The translations under genes were made by a program, and so were the position numbers. Under the pieces are notes generated by a model. The model had not been told where the DNA came from and did not search any database. It was given only the letters and a program-made list of their open reading frames with translations. Positions 1-6,814 of a stretch of DNA of 15,040 nt are shown here, in pieces (the first letter of the stretch is position 1; each line of letters begins with the position of its first letter). This DNA comes from Chloroflexota bacterium. GTDB lineage: Bacteria; Chloroflexota; DTOL01; JACQYG01. Where the stretch lies: the NCBI GenBank assembly GCA_016208345.1, contig JACQYG010000301.1:1-15040 (forward strand), in the 5' to 3' direction.

Positions 1-1
1 C

Positions 2-979
2 CTCCTGAGCCTGAGCTGGCTGGGGGCGAAATGGCTGGCCCGGAGGCGTGCCCGCCCCGGGGAGGCGCTGAAGCGATCAGCGAGCTCCTGGGAGACCCTC
101 TTGGCTCTCTGGCTGCTGGTAGTCCTGACGGCGCTCCTTTTGGGTCGCCGGAAGGACCCCGGCGACGTGCTGTTGCTGCTGGTTCCGCTCTCGCTTCTGT
201 CGGCATGCTTCCTGAATAGGCTCCTGGCGGCACTCCTGGAAGGTGGCGGAAAGGCCCAAGACATCGCCTGTTTGTTTCTACTGCTTAGCCTAGACCTGGT
301 GGCGGTGGTGGCGAAGGCCAACCAGGCGCCTTTCCTGGGCGGGCGCTTCGTCTCGTTGGAGAGACTCTTGCGCAACGTGGAGCTGGTCTGTCTCTTCCTG
401 CCGGTCTTCGCCGTAATGTTGGCGGCCACCGGCTGGTACGTCTGGCGACTCCAGGCCCGGGGCACAGCTATAGCCCTGGGCCTGGCCGTGGTGGTATTCC
501 TCTCGGCCTTCGGGGTGCGAACCAGTTGGCTCCTGAACACCCAACGCTCGGCCAGCCCCGGGGAGCCCTTGACGCTGGCGCCCACCCTGGCGGACGTGTC
601 GGTCATGATGCGGGAGCTGAAGGAGCAGGCCAGTGCCCTGGGCGAGGCCGACGCGCCGCTCCTGGCCGATAGCCGGCTGGGGCCGGTGGTGGCCTGGTAC
701 CTGCGGGACTACCGCCACGTGCAGTGGGCCCGGGTGCCCGTGGAGCCCTCGGCGGCCCTGGTCCTGGTGTTGTTCAGGAGTTCAACTCCTGAACAACAGA
801 GGCCAGGCCAGGCGCCCCGGGACTGGCCCGGCTACGCTCTACAGAGATACAACCTGAGCGCCGGTTGGTCGCCAGGGATCTCCCCGGGTGAGGACTGGCT
901 GAACTGGCTCTTGCACCGCGCGGGGGAGAAGCCCATTGAAGCGAAGCAGGTGGTGCTGTACGTGACCCTGGGGCAATAG
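2..979 (+). CDS. Polytopic membrane protein, 5'-truncated, related to the Agl23/TIGR03663-type protein downstream
   Basis: The reading frame is open from base 2 to the TAG at 977-979, so the gene begins outside the window and 325 C-terminal residues are visible. The first two thirds consist of hydrophobic segments separated by short basic loops, indicating an integral membrane protein. The last third is soluble. In it, GPVVAWYLRDYRHVQW resembles WPFVWYLRRYRNQQF of the next gene, and a later WLNWLLHRAG...VVLYVT pattern also matches the equivalent part of that protein (NIFMFRQY...FAMYVRKDL). I infer that the two are tandem paralogues, probably GT-C-like membrane glycosyltransferases or partners in lipid-linked sugar transfer. 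The diagnostic N-terminal acidic motif is outside the window, so the family assignment rests on the C-terminal resemblance. A TTG at 101 is only an internal codon. The coding sequence carries a 31-bp palindrome at 768-798. Confidence 0.7.
   Translation, partial: LLSLSWLGAKWLARRRARPGEALKRSASSWETLLALWLLVVLTALLLGRRKDPGDVLLLLVPLSLLSACFLNRLLAALLEGGGKAQDIACLFLLLSLDLVAVVAKANQAPFLGGRFVSLERLLRNVELVCLFLPVFAVMLAATGWYVWRLQARGTAIALGLAVVVFLSAFGVRTSWLLNTQRSASPGEPLTLAPTLADVSVMMRELKEQASALGEADAPLLADSRLGPVVAWYLRDYRHVQWARVPVEPSAALVLVLFRSSTPEQQRPGQAPRDWPGYALQRYNLSAGWSPGISPGEDWLNWLLHRAGEKPIEAKQVVLYVTLGQ
768..798. repeat. Perfect inverted repeat, 15-bp arms around one base, inside a coding region
   Basis: The left arm TGTTGTTCAGGAGTT (768-782) is followed by a single C (783) and then by its exact reverse complement (784-798). 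A weaker outer pairing of CCTGG (763-767) with CCAGG (803-807) flanks it. The block lies within the reading frame and encodes about ten residues (LFRSSTPEQQ) of the soluble tail of the upstream membrane protein. No T-tract follows, so it does not look like an intrinsic terminator. Possible origins are a template-switch event, a small repeat insertion, or a sequencing or assembly foldback. Confidence 0.9.
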
Positions 980-1018
980 CAGGCCCAGCATGGGCCAATG
1001 CCGAACGAAGGATCTACT

Positions 1019-3889
1019 ATGAAGAATTCTGACCATATCCAAAAGACCGAATCCATCCTGGACCGGCGGATACTGGGGCCGATCCCAATCACATGGGAGG
1101 CGGCCCTGTACGTGACGATCATCGTCATTGCCCTCTTCACCCGGTTCTGGGACCTGGGTGACCGGGCCTTTAGCCACGACGAGGGCATCCACGCCAACTG
1201 GTCGTACACGCTCTTCAGCCGCCTGGACTACAAGCACAACCCCACCTACCACGGCCCGCTCCTGTATCACGCCACGGCCCTGATGTTTTTCCTGTTCGGC
1301 GATTCGGACTACACCGCCATGCTGTCCCCGGCCATCTTTGGCTTGCTACTGGTGGGGATGCCGTTCTTCCTGCGGCGCTTCCTGGGTCGCGCCGGGGCAC
1401 CCTTCACCGCCTTTCTGATCGTGATCTCGCCCTCGATCCTGTACTACTCCCGAGGCCTGCGCCACGACATCTTCGCCCTGGCGGGGACCATGGCCCTGGT
1501 GGTTTGTTTTTTTCGCTTCCTGGACGACCGGAGACGCCTATGGATCTATCTGGGGGCCGGCGCCTTCGCCATCGCCTTCTCCAGCCACGAGCTCACCTAC
1601 ATCACGGGCTTCATCTTGCTCACTTTTCTGGTAATGGCGCTAATGGTGGAGTTAGCCCGTAAAGGGGCCAGGCCCCTGGCCGAGGCCCTGTTGTCCATCG
1701 ACGTGTCAACCATTTCGGCCTGCGTGGTCATCCTCCTGGCGATCATCGTGCCTCTATATACCACCCTTTTCACCAATATGGCGGGCCTGGCCACCGGCAC
1801 CGTGGGAGCCCTGAGCTACTGGCTTTCTCAGCACGGGGTGGCCCGGGGTGGCCAGCCATGGTATTACTACCTTATCCTTGTGACCTTGTACGAATTCCTG
1901 CCCTTGATGCTGGCCCTCTTGGGGACGGTATACCTCCTGGCCCGAGGCTGGAGGGACGCCTCAGCTCCGGAGGAAGGCCACCATCTCTCCCCGGATACGC
2001 CGCTTTTCCCCGCCTTTGCTGTTCATTGGTCCCTCTTGAGCTTCGTCATCTACTCCTGGGCGGGAGAGAAGATGCCCTGGCTCACCATCCACATCGCCTT
2101 GCCGCTTATCGTACTCTCGGGGTGGTTCCTGAACCGGGTGGTCCGGGACGTAGACTGGAGAGCCCTCTGGGACGATGGGGGCGGTTACCTGGCGGCCTTG
2201 ATCCCCGCTACCATCCTGGTGCTGTTCGGGTGGACCAGGACCCGACCGGACCTGGGCGGGGTGCCAATAGCCCGGCAGGCCGAGGCCTTGCAGTGGCTGG
2301 CCTTCACCGTGCTCCTGGCCGTCCTGGCCTCGGCCATAGCCTGGTACGCCCTGCGCCTGGGATGGGAGCGTAGCCTCAGGATAACCCTGTTGGTTGGATT
2401 CGTCCTGGCTATCCCCTTCACCTTCCGGGCGGCCTGGATCGCCAGCTTCCGACTGGGCGACAGCGCCCGGGAGATGATCGTGTATGCCCAGGGAACCCCC
2501 GACGTGCCCCTGGCCGCCCGGCAGGTGGACGCCATCTCCGCCAAGCTGGTGGGCGATCGGGAGATGAAGGTAGCCTACGATGACGAGTCCTCCTGGCCCT
2601 TCGTTTGGTACCTGCGGCGCTACCGTAACCAGCAGTTCCTCACCGGGGAGTCCCTGACCAGGCCCACCGATGCCCCGGTGGTCATCGTGGGGCCCAACAA
2701 TGAGGCTAAGCTGAAGCCTTTCCTGGCCAATTACACACGCTTCCAGTACCGGCTGATCTGGTGGCCGGTCCAGGACTACATGTCGCTGACCAGGGAGAAC
2801 ATCGTCGCCAATCTCCTGGACCCGGCCACGCGCCAGGATGCGTGGAACATCTTCATGTTTCGGCAGTATAGCGCCTCCACCTCCAGTTGGCCCCTGGTGC
2901 ACAACTTCGCCATGTACGTGCGCAAGGACCTGGTCTCCGCCCTCTGGCTGGGGACCAGCGTGCCGCTTCGCCACGCCCCGGTGGCGCCAGAGGACCAGAC
3001 CTCGGGCAAGTACCAAGAGCCGCAGGTGCTGTTGACTTTCGGCGCCAAGGGGACGGCGGACGGCCAGCTCAACGAGCCCCGGAACCTGGCCCTGGACCGC
3101 CTGGGTAACGTCTACGTGCTGGACACCATGAACCACCGGGTGCAAAAGTTCGATCCCTCGGGCAAATTCCTGGCCGGATGGGGCTCCCGGGGCAACGGTG
3201 ACGGGGAGTTCAATGAGCCATGGGGCATCGCCGTGGACCGGGAGGGCAACGTCTGCGTGGCCGACACCTGGAACCACCGCATCCAGAAGTTCGACCCCTC
3301 GGGCAGGTTTCTGGCCAAATGGGGCACTAATGTGGACACCAGGGGGGTGGCGGGGGGTCAGCCGGGAGGCTTCTACGGCCCCCGGGCCATCGCCATCGAC
3401 CGGGATGGGAACCTCTTGGTCACCGACACTGGGAACAAGCGGGTGCAGAAGTTTGACTCCAATGGTCAGTTCCTGGCACAGTACGGCTCTCGGGGCGAGC
3501 TGGAGGGGCAGTTCAGCGAGCCGGTGGGCATCGCCGTGGACCGGGAGGGCAACGTCTACGTGGCCGATACCTGGAACCGGAGGGTCCAGAAGTTCGACCC
3601 AGGCTTTAAGTTCCTGGCCCAGTGGCCGGTGAGCGGCTGGGCCGGTGAATCGGTGCTGAACAAGCCCTACCTGGCGGTGGACGACGCCGGCAACGTCTAC
3701 GTCACCGACCCCGAGGCCCACCGGGTGTTGATTTACGGCCCGACGGGGACCCTGACCGCCATCTGGGGCGGCGCCGGAAGGGAGCCGCTCCTGAACGTGC
3801 CCATCGGCATCTCCCTGGATGGCCAGGGCAACCTCTACGTGGTGGATACCTTCAACCACCGGGTGGTGGTGCTGGCGCCAGCGCGCTGA
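1019..3889 (+). CDS. TIGR03663/Agl23-type membrane glycosyltransferase-like protein fused to a six-repeat NHL beta-propeller
   Basis: The ATG at 1019 is preferred because AAGGA lies six bases upstream; an in-frame ATG at 998 has no clear ribosome binding site. The product is 956 residues. Residues 1 to about 480 are polytopic membrane sequence. The TIGR03663 hallmarks are SHDEG at residues 52-56, YHGPLLYH at 77-84 and SRGLRHD near 143-149. The DEG acidic pair is typical of GT-C proteins that use lipid-phosphate sugars. Residues about 480-660 form a soluble segment similar to the upstream gene. Residues about 665-956 carry six NHL repeats with the GNVYVxDTxNHRVQKF pattern, enough for one closed propeller, probably exposed outside the membrane. 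Agl23-like proteins are linked to N-glycan lipid handling in archaea; the bacterial role is unknown. The gene starts 39 bp after the upstream paralogue and is probably cotranscribed with it. The sugar and acceptor cannot be read from the sequence. Confidence 0.85.
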   Translation: MKNSDHIQKTESILDRRILGPIPITWEAALYVTIIVIALFTRFWDLGDRAFSHDEGIHANWSYTLFSRLDYKHNPTYHGPLLYHATALMFFLFGDSDYTAMLSPAIFGLLLVGMPFFLRRFLGRAGAPFTAFLIVISPSILYYSRGLRHDIFALAGTMALVVCFFRFLDDRRRLWIYLGAGAFAIAFSSHELTYITGFILLTFLVMALMVELARKGARPLAEALLSIDVSTISACVVILLAIIVPLYTTLFTNMAGLATGTVGALSYWLSQHGVARGGQPWYYYLILVTLYEFLPLMLALLGTVYLLARGWRDASAPEEGHHLSPDTPLFPAFAVHWSLLSFVIYSWAGEKMPWLTIHIALPLIVLSGWFLNRVVRDVDWRALWDDGGGYLAALIPATILVLFGWTRTRPDLGGVPIARQAEALQWLAFTVLLAVLASAIAWYALRLGWERSLRITLLVGFVLAIPFTFRAAWIASFRLGDSAREMIVYAQGTPDVPLAARQVDAISAKLVGDREMKVAYDDESSWPFVWYLRRYRNQQFLTGESLTRPTDAPVVIVGPNNEAKLKPFLANYTRFQYRLIWWPVQDYMSLTRENIVANLLDPATRQDAWNIFMFRQYSASTSSWPLVHNFAMYVRKDLVSALWLGTSVPLRHAPVAPEDQTSGKYQEPQVLLTFGAKGTADGQLNEPRNLALDRLGNVYVLDTMNHRVQKFDPSGKFLAGWGSRGNGDGEFNEPWGIAVDREGNVCVADTWNHRIQKFDPSGRFLAKWGTNVDTRGVAGGQPGGFYGPRAIAIDRDGNLLVTDTGNKRVQKFDSNGQFLAQYGSRGELEGQFSEPVGIAVDREGNVYVADTWNRRVQKFDPGFKFLAQWPVSGWAGESVLNKPYLAVDDAGNVYVTDPEAHRVLIYGPTGTLTAIWGGAGREPLLNVPIGISLDGQGNLYVVDTFNHRVVVLAPAR
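3224..3600 (+). repeat. Near-identical DNA copies of NHL repeats 2 and 4
   Basis: The 74-bp segments 3224-3297 and 3527-3600 match at 67 of 74 positions by my hand count and are offset by 303 bp, exactly 101 codons or two propeller blades. The intervening blade (repeat 3) is clearly more divergent. The codons as well as the residues are shared, which points to recent intragenic duplication or gene conversion of a two-blade unit. Confidence 0.85.
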
Positions 3890-3919
3890 GCCGCTCATCT
3901 ACAACCAGGAGGCACAAAG

Positions 3920-4096
3920 ATGGTTGAAAGGGTTAGCCAAACAGAGGGTATGGCCCTGGCGATGGCCTGCCATTCCACGTGGTACGTGCTGGTGAAGGGG
4001 ATAGGGCTATTCTTCCTGGGGCGGGAGAATTTGTCCTTCGGGAGGCTCACCAGGATGGGAGAGTGGGAATGTTCCGCAAGTGGCGGTTCTGGCTAG
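3920..4096 (+). CDS. Possible small ORF, 58 residues, strong ribosome binding site, no recognised family
   Basis: AGGAGG at 3908-3913 lies six bases before the ATG at 3920, the best ribosome binding site near the following gene. The frame runs to a TAG at 4094-4096 and overlaps the first 28 bases of the flippase-like gene in another frame. The product begins MVERVSQTEGMALAMACHS, contains one mildly hydrophobic stretch (YVLVKGIGLFFLG), and ends in a low-complexity Ser/Gly tail. I recognise no family. It could be a small membrane peptide, a translationally coupled leader for the next gene, or the remnant of an older N-terminus. The ribosome binding site supports translation, but codon content gives no further support. 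Confidence 0.3.
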   Translation: MVERVSQTEGMALAMACHSTWYVLVKGIGLFFLGRENLSFGRLTRMGEWECSASGGSG

Positions 4097-5043
4097 GGCT
4101 CGTGGTGAGCCTGGCTTTCCTCTACCTGGCGTTTCGCCAGGTAGATCTGGCCTCAACCTGGGGTGCCATCCAGAGGGCCAACTACCTCTTCCTGCTGCCG
4201 GCAGTGGTAGTGTACTTCGTGGGCGTCTGGGTGCGGGCGGTCAGGTGGCGCTATCTGCTCCGGCCGATCAAGGAGACCAGTCCATCTCGCCTCTTTCCGG
4301 TGGTGGTCATTGGCTACATGGCCAACGACATCCTGCCGGTTCGCATGGGTGAGCTGGTACGGGCCTACGTACTGGGGGAAAAGGAGAGGGTGAGCAAGAC
4401 GGCGATCCTGGCTACCATTGTGGTGGAGCGGGTCTTCGACGGGCTGGTCATGCTTGCTTTCATGGTGACTATCTCGGCCTTCATTCCCCTGGAGCCCTGG
4501 CTCCAGCAGATCACGAGGCTGGCGGCGGCGCTGTTCCTGGGCTTCCTGGCGGTCTCTTTCGTGGTGGCCTCCTCCCGGAGATTGACCGTCTCCCTGTTTG
4601 GCATGTTCACCCGTTACCTGCCAGGGACCTTAGGCCAGCGGGCCAAGGGGCTCTTCGCGTCTTTTTTGGAGGGCTTCGCCGTGCTCCAGAGCCCAGGAGG
4701 GGTGGCAGCGGTCTTCTCCACCTCGCTCTTGGCCTGGCTCTGCGAGGGCTCGATGTATTACCTCTTGATGTTCAGCTTCCCCTTTGTCCAACCCTTTTAC
4801 GTCTTTCTCCTGACCACCGCAGTGGCCAACCTGGGGACGATGGTGCCCTCCTCGCCAGGGTACGTGGGCACCTTTGACCTGCCGGCCATCGCGGTCTTAA
4901 CGCTTTTTGGCGTTGAAAAAAGCTTGGCCGCCAGCTACACCCTGGTGCTCCACGCGGCACTGCTCCTTCCGGTGACGCTCCTGGGCTTCTACTACCTGTG
5001 GAGAGAGGGGATCACCCTGGGCCAGGTGAGCCGGGCGAGATAA
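4069..5043 (+). CDS. UPF0104 / LPG_synthase_TM family flippase-like membrane protein
   Basis: Starting at the ATG at 4069, the product has 324 residues. It opens with a short basic stretch and a membrane helix (MFRKWRFWLGLVVSLAFLYL), as usual for this family, and GGGAGAG lies just upstream. A GTG at 3979 would add 30 non-hydrophobic residues and is less likely. The family signature GYMANDILPVRMGELVRAY (82-100) is followed by ILATIVVERVFDGL (113-126), and SSPGYVGTFD occurs late in the protein. About seven to eight helices are visible. The family covers the transmembrane flippase part of lysyl-phosphatidylglycerol synthase and stand-alone YbhN-like proteins. The aminoacyl-transferase domain of MprF is absent, so lysyl-PG synthesis is not implied. 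Next to two Agl23-like genes, a role in moving or modifying a lipid-linked intermediate is a reasonable inference. Confidence 0.9.
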   Translation: MFRKWRFWLGLVVSLAFLYLAFRQVDLASTWGAIQRANYLFLLPAVVVYFVGVWVRAVRWRYLLRPIKETSPSRLFPVVVIGYMANDILPVRMGELVRAYVLGEKERVSKTAILATIVVERVFDGLVMLAFMVTISAFIPLEPWLQQITRLAAALFLGFLAVSFVVASSRRLTVSLFGMFTRYLPGTLGQRAKGLFASFLEGFAVLQSPGGVAAVFSTSLLAWLCEGSMYYLLMFSFPFVQPFYVFLLTTAVANLGTMVPSSPGYVGTFDLPAIAVLTLFGVEKSLAASYTLVLHAALLLPVTLLGFYYLWREGITLGQVSRAR

Positions 5044-5069
5044 GTCGCTGAAAGTCTTTACAGAACAAG

Positions 5070-5091
5070 GCCGACCGCAGTTGCGGCTGGC
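5070..5091 (+). promoter_or_regulatory. Imperfect hairpin between the flippase-like gene and the DsrE-like gene
   Basis: GCCGACCGCA (5070-5079) can pair with TGCGGCTGGC (5082-5091), with one G-U pair, one A-C mismatch and a two-base loop. It is followed by TGAATTTTC, and the GAGGAGGT ribosome binding site starts at 5101. The TTTT is offset from the stem by four bases, so this is at best a weak terminator. It could instead separate expression of the two genes. Confidence 0.35.
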
Positions 5092-5113
5092 TGAATTTTC
5101 GAGGAGGTATCTT

Positions 5114-5464
5114 GTGGGCAACGGTAATAAGCGCGTGGTCCTGGCCCTGGACTCGGAGACGTTGGGCCGAGGAGACGACAGGCTGGGGGCTATCCTTATG
5201 GAGAAGTTCTTGCGCACGGTGGCCTTCCTGGACGAGCTGCCGGAGGAGGTGCTGTGCTACAACACGGGTGTGAAGCTGGCAGCCCTGGGCTCGCCGGCCG
5301 TGCCGTTCCTGCAGGCCATGGAGCAGAAAGGGGCTGACGTCGTTTGCTGTGGCACCTGTGTGGACTATTTTAACTTGAAAGATAAGCTGGCCGTGGGCCG
5401 CGTGGGCGACATGCAGGGCATCGTGGAGGCCCTGACGCGGGCCGACAAGGTCATAACGGTGTAG
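5114..5464 (+). CDS. DsrE-like domain protein, equivalent to the C-terminal half of selenium-metabolism protein YedF
   Basis: The GTG start at 5114 is chosen because GAGGAGGT (5101-5108) lies five bases upstream; an in-frame TTG at 5081 falls inside a hairpin. The product is 116 residues. It matches the YedF (TIGR03527) C-terminal pattern: a strand VVLALDSETLGRGDD near the start, LGAILMEKFLRT, YNTGVKLAALGS at 49-60, and CCGTCVDYFNLKDKLAVG at 78-95. The conserved C79-G-T-C82 pair is a candidate sulfur or selenium relay site. Full-length YedF carries an N-terminal TusA/SirA-like domain, which is absent: the frame runs upstream only to the LPG-gene spacer, and no TusA-like CPxP motif is seen. 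Possible roles are persulfide or selenide handling with a separately encoded TusA. No selenium genes lie nearby. Confidence 0.8.
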   Translation: MGNGNKRVVLALDSETLGRGDDRLGAILMEKFLRTVAFLDELPEEVLCYNTGVKLAALGSPAVPFLQAMEQKGADVVCCGTCVDYFNLKDKLAVGRVGDMQGIVEALTRADKVITV

Positions 5465-5482
5465 CTCGACATAAAGTGAGCG

Positions 5483-5498
5483 TTGGCTCTTGAGCCAA
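5483..5498. terminator. Inverted repeat between convergent genes, possible weak bidirectional terminator
   Basis: TTGGCTC (5483-5489) and GAGCCAA (5492-5498) are exact reverse complements separated by TT. They sit in the 70-bp gap between the ends of the DsrE-like gene and the convergent aldo/keto reductase gene. A second small repeat, GGTCC-T-GGACC (5515-5525), follows. Neither has a T-tract on either strand, so terminator function is inferred only from position. Confidence 0.35.
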
Positions 5499-5534
5499 TG
5501 CCGGAAGGCAAAGTGGTCCTGGACCTGGTCCCGT

Positions 5535-6563
5535 TCATGACGCCTGGGCCAGTTGGTCCTGCAAATAGGCGACGCGTTCCTTGATCAGGGTGGGGATGTC
5601 CAGGCCGTAGGGGCACCTGGTGAGGCACTCGCCGCACTCGGTGCAGGCCTCCGCCTGGGTCAACAGGCCTCGCCAATGATCCAGGCCCCATAGTCGCAGG
5701 CCAAAGCGCTTGATAGAGAAGGGCGAAAACAGCACCGAGGAGATGGATATTTCCTGGGCGCAGGGCTGGCAGTAATCGCAGCGCCGACAGAAGGTTTTAC
5801 CCAGCTCCGCGGCTGCCCGCAGGACTTCCTCTTGCTCGGCAGCGGTCAGGACGGGCTCGACATCGCCCAGGGCAGCATTCTCCTCCACCTCTTCAACGGT
5901 GGCCATGCCTGGGATGGTCAGGGTGACGCCGGCTGAGAGCACGTACTTGAGTGCCAGTCGGGCGTTGCCGAAAGCCCCGCCGCAAAAGGGCTTCATGTCA
6001 ATGCACGCCACCCCCAGCTCCCGGGCCAGGGGCAAGAGCTCCTGAGCCGCCTCTGTCTCCACCAGGTTAAATGGTATGAGCACGCTGGCGAACTTGCCGG
6101 TCCGGAGAGCCTGGCAGGCCACGGCGGGCTTGTGGCTGGTGATGCCGATGTGGCCGATCTTGCCCGCGGCCTGGGCCTCGGCCAGGGCGGCGTAGGCACC
6201 ATCAGGGGCCAGGCGCTTCTCCAGATCGTCCGTCTCGCTGACGTTGTGGAGCTGGTACACGTCGATGTAATCGGTCTGGAGGGCGGCCAGGCTCTGGGCC
6301 ACGTGGGCGGCGGCCTCGTCTTTTGTCCGGGCGTGGGTCTTGGTGGCCAGGATCACCTCCTGGCGCCGGCCCTGCAAAGCGGCCCCGATCTTGGCCTCGC
6401 TGTCGGTGTAGGCGGTGGCGGTGTCGATGTAGTTCATGCCCAGGTCTACCGCGCGCTGGACCACGGCGATAGCCTCCTGGAAGCCCAGGCGCTGGATCGG
6501 GATGCCGCCGAAGCCGATGGCCGAGACCCGCATGCCGGTCCGGCCGAACACGGTATAGCGCAT
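5535..6563 (-). CDS. Aldo/keto reductase with C-terminal double 4Fe-4S cluster domain
   Basis: The ATG is at 6563-6561 on the - strand, with GGAG seven bases upstream; the product is 342 residues. Residues 1 to about 250 form the aldo/keto reductase barrel with the full catalytic tetrad by motif: Asp47, Tyr52 (NYIDTATAY), Lys75 (LATKTHA) and His106 (VYQLHN). The C-terminus has CRRCDYCQPC (Cys259, 262, 265, 268) and CTECGECLTRCP (Cys307, 310, 313, 317), a ferredoxin-like pair of cluster sites. This architecture is known as a subfamily of predicted oxidoreductases common in anaerobes. The barrel probably uses NAD(P)H to reduce a carbonyl, with the clusters connecting it to another electron carrier. 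The substrate is unknown. It has its own promoter at 6596-6624 and lies 120 bp downstream of tRNA-Arg on the same strand. Confidence 0.93.
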   Translation of the reverse strand: MRYTVFGRTGMRVSAIGFGGIPIQRLGFQEAIAVVQRAVDLGMNYIDTATAYTDSEAKIGAALQGRRQEVILATKTHARTKDEAAAHVAQSLAALQTDYIDVYQLHNVSETDDLEKRLAPDGAYAALAEAQAAGKIGHIGITSHKPAVACQALRTGKFASVLIPFNLVETEAAQELLPLARELGVACIDMKPFCGGAFGNARLALKYVLSAGVTLTIPGMATVEEVEENAALGDVEPVLTAAEQEEVLRAAAELGKTFCRRCDYCQPCAQEISISSVLFSPFSIKRFGLRLWGLDHWRGLLTQAEACTECGECLTRCPYGLDIPTLIKERVAYLQDQLAQAS

Positions 6564-6595
6564 TCTCGCTCTCCGTCTAGAGCATTTTCTGGGGA

Positions 6596-6624
6596 ATCAT
6601 AACACAGGGCGAAGGCGATTTCAA
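6596..6624 (-). promoter_or_regulatory. Promoter of the aldo/keto reductase gene
   Basis: On the - strand, TTGAAA (6624-6619) is followed by a 17-bp spacer and TATGAT (6601-6596), a good match to housekeeping sigma boxes. Transcription should start near 6589, giving a leader of about 26 bases. A small inverted repeat (6568-6583, five-bp arms GCTCT/AGAGC) lies in that leader and touches the ribosome binding site. Confidence 0.75.
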
Positions 6625-6677
6625 TCAACGCTGCCAGGCCCTTGCCCCGCCGTAACCGGTCCTTTTGGCCCGGGCAG

Positions 6678-6683
6678 AAAAAA
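6678..6683 (-). terminator. T-tract directly after the tRNA-Arg CCA end
   Basis: Six T residues on the - strand follow the encoded CCA immediately. No separate hairpin lies between the tRNA and the tract, so the folded tRNA itself would have to act as the stem. It may only favour release or processing, and partial read-through into the aldo/keto reductase gene is possible. Confidence 0.35.
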
Positions 6684-6759
6684 TGGCGCGCCTGAGAGGA
6701 CTCGAACCTCCGGCCCGCTGCTTAGAAGGCAGCTGCTCTATCCCCTGAGCTACAGGCGC
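6684..6759 (-). tRNA. tRNA-Arg (anticodon UCU)
   Basis: The 76-base cloverleaf folds completely. The acceptor arms GCGCCTG and CAGGCGC pair perfectly, the D arm starts GCTCAGGGGATAGAGC, and the anticodon stem GCTGC/GCAGC holds the loop CTTCTAA with anticodon TCT, which reads AGA. The T arm is GGAGG-TTCGAGT-CCTCT. The discriminator base is G, as in bacterial arginine tRNAs, and the CCA end is encoded. The two bases before the mature 5' end (GC) could also pair with G73 and C74, which might mislead automatic end prediction by two bases. The gene has its own promoter at 6771-6799. Confidence 0.97.
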
Positions 6760-6770
6760 GCACCTTGACT

Positions 6771-6799
6771 ATTATAAGCCAGGCTGGGGAGATTTTCAA
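6771..6799 (-). promoter_or_regulatory. Promoter of tRNA-Arg
   Basis: On the - strand, TTGAAA (6799-6794) is separated by 17 bp from a perfect TATAAT (6776-6771). The mature tRNA starts 12 bp beyond the -10 box. It is divergent from the rplY promoter, with 15 bp between the two -35 boxes. Confidence 0.85.
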
Positions 6800-6814
6800 C
6801 TCTGGCTTCTAAAG

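Noticed and set aside
1961..3898. A 645-codon open frame on the - strand opposite the Agl23-NHL gene
   Set aside because: It mirrors a GC-rich gene with clear domain motifs on the + strand. Its translation is repetitive His/Val/Gly/Pro-rich sequence without family features, and its regularity follows from the NHL repeats opposite.
3979..4068. Upstream GTG start for the flippase-like protein
   Set aside because: It would add 30 residues without homology to the normal basic and hydrophobic N-terminus of the family, and there is no good ribosome binding site before it.
6132..6602. A 156-codon + strand frame opposite the aldo/keto reductase
   Set aside because: The - strand gene has the full catalytic tetrad, cluster cysteines and promoter. 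The + strand product is Gly/Val-rich without motifs.
6684..6759. tRNA-Arg as an integration site of a mobile element
   Set aside because: tRNA genes often serve as such sites, but no integrase, partial tRNA copy or flanking direct repeat is visible here.
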